From assembly GCF_023074055.1 (NCBI RefSeq), contig NZ_JADPKR010000055.1, positions 62,001 to 126,000 of the forward strand: a DNA stretch of 64,000 bases, read 5' to 3'. Source of the stretch: Bradyrhizobium sp. 141. Lineage in GTDB: Bacteria; Pseudomonadota; Alphaproteobacteria; Rhizobiales; Xanthobacteraceae. Shown here one piece after another: positions 59,558 through 64,000 of the stretch (the first letter of the stretch is position 1; every line of letters starts with the position of its first letter). Made by a program: the position numbers and the translations under genes. The notes beneath the pieces are model-generated. The model searched no databases. It was not told the origin of the DNA and was given only the letters and a program-made list of their open reading frames with translations.

Positions 59558-59690
59558 GCCGGTCTCCAATATTTGCCCCGGAAGGGCTATTCTGACGGAA
59601 AGACAATAGAAACTGGCAGCGGATGCGGCAAGTGCCGCGGAACCATTGACATTTGCCGCTTTAGCCTCTTTCAGGCAGGAGACCTGCGTT

Positions 59691-59918
59691 TTGCGTGAAC
59701 TGGTTCGAACCAACGATATGGTGCTGGTGTCGGCGATCGGCGCGCTGCTCGATGGCGCCAACATCCATCATCTGGTGCTGGATCAGAACATGAGCATCAT
59801 CGAGGGCTCGCTCGGCATCTTGCCGCGGCGGATCCTGGTTCATGAGGACGACGCCCAGGAGGCCAGGGACCTCCTTACCGAGGCCGGACTCAGCCACGAA
59901 CTGCGCGGCGATGAGTGA
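59691..59918 (+). CDS. DUF2007 small protein
   Basis: A 75-residue protein with the DUF2007 (signal-transducing PII-like ferredoxin fold) pattern: MRELVRTNDMVLVSAIGALL, HLVLDQNMSIIEGSLGILPRR and ILVHEDDAQEARDLLTEAGL. Start TTG 59691 is chosen because GCAGGAGACC lies 6-7 nt upstream and the family begins there. It overlaps the next gene by 8 bp (ATGAGTGA), so translation is coupled. Confidence 0.88.
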   Translation: MRELVRTNDMVLVSAIGALLDGANIHHLVLDQNMSIIEGSLGILPRRILVHEDDAQEARDLLTEAGLSHELRGDE

Positions 59919-60675
59919 GGCCGCAAATATTACCGAGGACGCCTTTCTCGGGGGGCAGTTGCGGCTGAGGCAGAAGCGGTCCGGCCATCGCGCCGGGCAT
60001 GATGCCATCCTGCTTGCGGCGGCGACCGAGGCCCGGGCAGGGGATCGCGTGGTTGATTTCGGCGCCGGTATCGGCACGGCCGGACTGGCACTGGCCCGGC
60101 GCATTCCCGGTGTCAGGCTCAGCCTGGTCGAGATCGATCCCGAGTTGGCCGAGCTCGCGCGCCACAACGCGGCGGCGAATGCGATTGCCGCCGAAACCAT
60201 CGTGCTCGACGTCACAGCCGACGCGCAGGCCTTTGCGGCAAACGGGCTGTCGTCCGACAGCGTCGACGTAGTGCTGATGAATCCGCCATTCAACGATCCG
60301 GCCCGGCATCGCGGCTCGCCGGATCAGGCGCGTCACACCGCGCATGTGGCGACGGAGGAGACCCTACATGCGTGGGTGCATGCAGCGCGGCGCATCCTCC
60401 GATCGAATGGTGTGCTGACATTGATCTGGCGTGCAGATGGCATCGCCGATGTGCTGGCGGCGCTGTCGCGCGGCTTCGGCAGCCTCGCGATCCTGCCCGT
60501 TCACGGCGAGGCGGGCCGGCCCGCGATCCGCGTGCTGGTGCGTGCGGTCAAAGGCGGCCGGGGCCCGACGCGATTGCTGCCGGGCCTCATGCTCAACAAC
60601 GAGTCACGCGTGCCTAAAAACGAGACGAACGAGATTTTGGAGGGGAGAGCGGCATTGCCGCTGGTGGAACGGTGA
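59911..60675 (+). CDS. TrmN6-like tRNA/DNA N6-adenine methyltransferase
   Basis: A 254-residue class I methyltransferase. AdoMet motif VVDFGAGIGTAGLALARR, LVEIDPELAELARHNAAAN, and the amino-methyl motif MNPPFND (NPPF/Y) define the N6-adenine/TrmN6 family, which methylates A37 of tRNA-Val in E. coli. It begins inside the DUF2007 stop (ATGAGTGA). Which RNA it acts on here is inferred, not seen. Confidence 0.88.
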   Translation: MSEAANITEDAFLGGQLRLRQKRSGHRAGHDAILLAAATEARAGDRVVDFGAGIGTAGLALARRIPGVRLSLVEIDPELAELARHNAAANAIAAETIVLDVTADAQAFAANGLSSDSVDVVLMNPPFNDPARHRGSPDQARHTAHVATEETLHAWVHAARRILRSNGVLTLIWRADGIADVLAALSRGFGSLAILPVHGEAGRPAIRVLVRAVKGGRGPTRLLPGLMLNNESRVPKNETNEILEGRAALPLVER

Positions 60676-60679
60676 CGGC

Positions 60680-60778
60680 TTACTGCGGAAGCGATTCCGA
60701 CTGCTGCTCTTGCGGAGACGTCAGGCGGATCGCCATGAACAGCGCACCGATCAGCAGCATCAGCAGGTAGATTTTCAT
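60680..60778 (-). CDS. Tiny single-pass membrane protein
   Basis: A 32-residue frame: MKIYLLMLLIGALFMAIRLT, then SPQEQQSESLPQ, from ATG 60778. The hydrophobic start followed by a short polar tail looks like a bona fide small membrane protein, and its stop abuts the methyltransferase gene. It is too short for family assignment. No strong ribosome site precedes it (the gap upstream is small). Confidence 0.5.
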   Translation of the reverse strand: MKIYLLMLLIGALFMAIRLTSPQEQQSESLPQ

Positions 60779-60889
60779 GGCGTTCTCCGCTGCCTCATTG
60801 CAGCCTCCCAACGGGAAATCTGCAAAACACGTTCCAGGCACTTCCAATGACAGTCGCGTGATAAGAAATGGTTAAACAGAGGTAACGGC

Positions 60890-61798
60890 ATGGCCGAACA
60901 TTTGAACGATCGTGAGAGTTCCGGCCTGGCCGACAAGCTCATGCAATATCTTCCGGCGCGGTTCCGCCCGGGCACGGCAGTGGTGCCGGTGGTGCGGCTC
61001 TCAGGCGTGATCGGTGCGGTGACGCCGCTGCGTCCGGGCATGACGCTGGCGGGCGTCGCGCGCGTGCTGGAGCGGGCGTTTTCGTATCGGAACGCCAAGG
61101 CGGTAGCGCTGGTGATCAACTCGCCCGGCGGCTCGCCGGTGCAGTCGCGCCAGATCTATCTGCGCATCAAGCAGCTCGCGGCGGAGAAGAAGCTGCCGGT
61201 GCTGGTGTTCGTCGAGGACGTCGCGGCCTCCGGCGGCTACATGATCGCCTGCGCGGGCGACGAGATCATCTGCGATCCGTCCTCGATCCTCGGCTCGATC
61301 GGCGTGGTCGGCGGCAGCTTCGGCTTCCAGGAGGCGATCAGGCGGCTCGGCATCGAGCGGCGCCTGTACACCGCAGGGGCGCACAAGGCGATGCTCGATC
61401 CGTTCCTCCCTGAGAATCCCGACGACGTCGCCAAGCTGAAGGCGCTCCAGCGCGAGATCCACCAGATCTTCATTTCGCTGGTAAGGGACAGTCGCGGCGC
61501 GCGGCTGAGGGGCGACAACGATACCCTGTTCACCGGCGAATACTGGGCCGGCGAGAGTTCGGTCGCGCTGGGGCTGGCCGACAGCATCGGCGATCTCCGC
61601 TCAACTCTTCGTGCCCGCTACGGCGAGAAGGTTCTCACCCCCGTGATTGCTCAGCCGACCGGTTTGCTCTCAGGTCTCCTGGGCCGGAAATCGCCCGGCG
61701 CGGGCCAGCTTTTGGGCCTGGAATCCGTGGCCGGCTTGCCGGACGAGCTGATCTCGGCGGTCGAGACGCGGGCAATCTGGGCGAAATTCGGGTTCTAG
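60890..61798 (+). CDS. S49-family signal peptide peptidase-like serine protease
   Basis: A 302-residue SppA/SohB-type peptidase. VALVINSPGGSPVQSRQIY and VFVEDVAASGGYMIACAGDEI contain the serine nucleophile region (ASGGYMIACA) of the ClpP/crotonase fold; the catalytic lysine is expected in the RGARLRGDNDTLFTGEYWAG area. No clear N-terminal membrane helix is present before residue 35, unlike E. coli SppA. It probably degrades signal peptides or membrane remnants. GAGGTAAC precedes ATG 60890. Confidence 0.92.
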   Translation: MAEHLNDRESSGLADKLMQYLPARFRPGTAVVPVVRLSGVIGAVTPLRPGMTLAGVARVLERAFSYRNAKAVALVINSPGGSPVQSRQIYLRIKQLAAEKKLPVLVFVEDVAASGGYMIACAGDEIICDPSSILGSIGVVGGSFGFQEAIRRLGIERRLYTAGAHKAMLDPFLPENPDDVAKLKALQREIHQIFISLVRDSRGARLRGDNDTLFTGEYWAGESSVALGLADSIGDLRSTLRARYGEKVLTPVIAQPTGLLSGLLGRKSPGAGQLLGLESVAGLPDELISAVETRAIWAKFGF

Positions 61799-61903
61799 GC
61801 GCCGCCCTCCCGCGCCATTTGGTCCCTCGGCCTGCCGATTGCGGCGCAAGCCCATCTGCGCAAGAATGCACGCGGGGGCTGAGCACTCAACAAGGATCGA
61901 CCG

Positions 61904-62095
61904 ATGCCGCCGTTCGTCGCTTTTGCGGGCGTCCTGGGTGGGCTTGCCGTGGTCCGCTGGGCCTACAAGACCGCTGTCCGGATCAATCAGGAGCTGGAGG
62001 AGATGCGCCTGTCGCGCGTCGCCGAAGCAGCCCATGTGGGGAACATCCAGACGCTGAAACGTGATCCCGTGACCGGAGCCTACCGGCCGGGTTAG
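61904..62095 (+). CDS. Small conserved-looking hypothetical protein
   Basis: A 63-residue protein: one N-terminal membrane helix (MPPFVAFAGVLGGLAVVRWA) followed by a charged helix (RINQELEEMRLSRVAEA) and a Pro/Gly end (RDPVTGAYRPG). AACAAGGATCGACCG precedes the ATG. The repeated small-membrane-protein layout and clean start make it likely real. No family known to me. Confidence 0.65.
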   Translation: MPPFVAFAGVLGGLAVVRWAYKTAVRINQELEEMRLSRVAEAAHVGNIQTLKRDPVTGAYRPG

Positions 62096-62116
62096 ATAGC
62101 GCCACACGGAAGGTGC

Positions 62117-62215
62117 CGTAGGGTGGGCAAAGCGGAGCGCGCCCACCACCAGCATCGCAATCACGGAAAGAAAGATGGTGGGCACGGCGCAAGTGCGCCT
62201 TTGCCCACCCTACGG
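62117..62215. repeat. GTAGGGTGGGCAAAG palindromic repeat, copy 7
   Basis: CGTAGGGTGGGCAAAGCGG at left and GCGCCTTTGCCCACCCTACGG at right, inner GCCCACCACC/GGTGGGCAC pair. Lies between the small protein and glyQ. Confidence 0.92.
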
Positions 62216-62317
62216 CAGTCGTTAAGCCCGATTCCGCCCCCTTTGCCTTGATTCCCACCCCCGCCGTCGATACGGTCCCGCGCGATTCAAAACCCCCCGC
62301 GAGAGCCTGATCTGACG

Positions 62318-63253
62318 ATGGACGCCTCATTGCCCGCCCATATGCGCCCGGAACGGTCGTTCCAGGGCTTCATCCTCGCGCTCCAGCGGTTCTGGGCCGA
62401 GCAGGGCTGCGTGATTCTGCAGCCCTACGACATGGAGATGGGCGCGGGCACCTTCCATCCGGCGACCACGCTGCGCGCGCTCGGGCCGAAGCCCTGGAAC
62501 GCCGCCTATGTGCAGCCCTCGCGCCGGCCCAAGGACGGCCGCTACGGCGAGAACCCGAACCGGATGCAGCACTACTACCAGTTCCAGGTGATCATGAAGC
62601 CGTCGCCGCCGAACCTTCAGGAGCTGTACCTGAAGTCGCTCGCCGCGATCGGCATCGATTCCGCCGTGCACGACATCCGCTTCGTCGAGGACGATTGGGA
62701 GAGCCCGACGCTGGGCGCCTGGGGCCTCGGCTGGGAGTGCTGGTGCGACGGCATGGAGGTCAGCCAGTTCACCTATTTCCAGCAGGTGGCCGGCTTCGAA
62801 TGCGCGCCGGTCGCGGGCGAGCTCACCTACGGGCTCGAGCGCCTCGCGATGTATGTGCAGGGCGTCGACCGCGTCTACGACCTCAATTTCAACGGCCGCG
62901 ACGGCGACGCCAAGGTGACCTATGGCGACGTCTTCCTGCAGGCCGAGCGCGAATATTCGAAGCACAATTTCGAAGTCGCCGACACCGCGATGCTGTTCGA
63001 GCAATTCAAGATGGCGGAAGCCGCCTGCAGGAAATATCTCGACGCGGGCTGGAAGGACGATAAGCGCGAAGCGCATCTGATGGCGCTGCCCGCCTATGAC
63101 CAGTGCATCAAGGCGAGCCATGTCTTCAACCTCTTGGACGCGCGCGGCGTGATCTCGGTGACGGAGCGGCAGAGCTACATTTTGCGCGTACGCGAATTGG
63201 CAAAAGCCTGCGGCGAGGCCTGGATCCACACTGAAGCGGGCGGAGCGGCCTGA
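62318..63253 (+). CDS. glyQ: Glycyl-tRNA synthetase, alpha subunit
   Basis: A 311-residue class II catalytic subunit. MHQRPE-type opening here SFQGFILALQRFWAEQGCVILQPYDMEMGAGTF, YVQPSRRPKDGRYGENPNR, WECWCDGMEVSQFTYFQQ and GELTYGLERLAMYVQ match the alpha subunit of the tetrameric bacterial enzyme that charges tRNA-Gly. Its stop shares one base with the glyS start, so expression is coupled. Confidence 0.97.
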   Translation: MDASLPAHMRPERSFQGFILALQRFWAEQGCVILQPYDMEMGAGTFHPATTLRALGPKPWNAAYVQPSRRPKDGRYGENPNRMQHYYQFQVIMKPSPPNLQELYLKSLAAIGIDSAVHDIRFVEDDWESPTLGAWGLGWECWCDGMEVSQFTYFQQVAGFECAPVAGELTYGLERLAMYVQGVDRVYDLNFNGRDGDAKVTYGDVFLQAEREYSKHNFEVADTAMLFEQFKMAEAACRKYLDAGWKDDKREAHLMALPAYDQCIKASHVFNLLDARGVISVTERQSYILRVRELAKACGEAWIHTEAGGAA

Positions 63254-64000
63254 TGCCCGATCTTTTGCTTGAACTGTTCTCGGAAGAAATCCCTGCGCGC
63301 ATGCAAGGGAAGGCGGCCGACGATCTGCGCCGTATGGTCACCGACAAGCTCGTTGCCGAGGGCCTCGTCTACGAAGGCGCGAAGGCGTTCGCGACGCCGC
63401 GCCGGCTTGCGCTCACCGTGCACGGCATCCCCGCGCGCCAGCCCGACCTCAAGACCGAACGCCGCGGCCCGAAAATCGGCGCGCCCGATGCGGCCGTGCA
63501 GGGCTTTTTGAAAGCGACCGGTCTGAAATCGCTGGATGAAGCCAAGATCCAGCGCGACCCCAAGGGTGATTTCTACATCGGACTGATCGAAAAGCCCGGC
63601 CGCGATGCGATCGAGGTGCTCGCGGAAATCCTGCCCGTGATTATCCGCACTTTCCCCTGGCCGAAATCGATGCGCTGGGGCGCGCGCTCGGGCAAGCCCG
63701 GCTCGCTCAACTGGGTGCGTCCGCTGCATGCGATCACCGCGACCTTCGGACTCGAGACGGAAGAACCCGATGTCGTGAAGTTCGAGGTCGACGGCATCGA
63801 GGCCGGCCAGACCACTTACGGCCATCGTTTCATGGCGCCCGCCGCAATCTCCGTGCGCCGCTTCGAGGACTATGAAGCGAAGCTGAAGGCTGCAAAGGTC
63901 ATCCTCGATCCGCAGGCGCGCAAGGACATCATCTTTGCCGACGCCAAGGAGCTGACCTTCGCGCAGGGTTTTGAGCTGGTCGAGGATCAGGTGCTGCTGG
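63253..64000 (+). CDS. glyS: Glycyl-tRNA synthetase, beta subunit (3' end cut by window)
   Basis: The first 249 residues of the beta subunit: MPDLLLELFSEEIPARMQGKA, FATPRRLALTVHGIPARQP, RRGPKIGAPDAAVQGFLKATG, TFPWPKSMRWG and the continuation DYEAKLKAAKVILDP. The gene is complete at its start (ATG 63253 overlaps the glyQ TGA) and continues beyond the right edge. The beta subunit binds tRNA and edits. Confidence 0.97.
   Translation, partial: MPDLLLELFSEEIPARMQGKAADDLRRMVTDKLVAEGLVYEGAKAFATPRRLALTVHGIPARQPDLKTERRGPKIGAPDAAVQGFLKATGLKSLDEAKIQRDPKGDFYIGLIEKPGRDAIEVLAEILPVIIRTFPWPKSMRWGARSGKPGSLNWVRPLHAITATFGLETEEPDVVKFEVDGIEAGQTTYGHRFMAPAAISVRRFEDYEAKLKAAKVILDPQARKDIIFADAKELTFAQGFELVEDQVLL

Overview
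The window is ordinary-looking chromosomal DNA of a high-GC alphaproteobacterium, almost certainly Bradyrhizobium or a very close relative. The strongest pointers are the fused cytochrome b/c1 gene fbcH behind the Rieske gene fbcF, a fused trpE(G), a CcrM-type GANTC methyltransferase, the dciA-dsbA-smc block beside mutY, and many short intergenic palindromic repeats. I see no rRNA, no tRNA, no CRISPR array, no insertion sequence and no prophage.

Layout. 0-4.3 kb: a truncated TauE/SafE permease, an orphan ABC-type binding protein, and a stretch of small hypothetical genes with weaker coding signal. 4.7-7.4 kb (minus): trmL-queE-hemF-HAD hydrolase, divergent from fbcF-fbcH (7.7-10.4 kb). 10.6-14.5 kb (plus): dienelactone hydrolase, a small antitoxin-like gene, a tryptophan attenuator leading into trpE(G), and apt. 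14.5-24.6 kb (minus): a GIY-YIG protein, two ParA/MinD-like ATPases, an M48 protease with LemA, an Rsm22-like protein, SMC, a DsbA-like oxidoreductase and DciA. 24.8-34 kb: mutY, a PaaI-type thioesterase, an FAD monooxygenase, two glutathione transferases, a LysR regulator, a methyl-accepting chemotaxis protein and small genes. 34-40.5 kb: ccrM, a YpfJ-like zinc peptidase, moaB, a MarR-GNAT fusion with a long palindromic operator, a glycosyltransferase and an RMD1-family protein. 40.6-46 kb: ackA with phosphoketolase, a radical SAM protein, and a frameshifted VOC gene. 46-54.6 kb: rnhB, a GT39-like membrane protein, a uracil-DNA glycosylase, ETF-QO, a TPR lipoprotein-like protein and ispE. 54.7-64 kb: a broken alpha/beta hydrolase, LysE, a FabF-like synthase with an HxlR regulator, a polyprenyl diphosphate synthase, a small gene and a methyltransferase, an S49 peptidase, and glyQ-glyS running off the right edge.

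How the genes work together. Most are housekeeping: respiration (fbcFH, ETF-QO, the polyprenyl synthase for the quinone tail, ispE for isoprenoid precursors), haem (hemF), tRNA and translation (trmL, queE, glyQS, an Rsm22-like protein), chromosome maintenance and repair (smc, dciA, mutY, UDG, rnhB, ccrM), and amino-acid and nucleotide metabolism (trpE(G), apt). Phosphoketolase plus acetate kinase form a two-gene bypass giving acetyl phosphate and then ATP and acetate.

The most informative non-gene features are: a complete-looking trp attenuator with a probably leaderless 15-residue peptide carrying tandem Trp codons; four GANTC sites within 75 bp around the start of ccrM itself, with a CtrA-like box upstream; a roughly 55-bp palindrome in front of the MarR-GNAT gene; a 28-bp sequence present twice 40 kb apart; and seven copies of one palindromic repeat, two of which provide the stop codon of the neighbouring gene. 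I found no convincing new defence or mobile system. The least understood gene set is the pair of ParA-like ATPases with the GIY-YIG protein.
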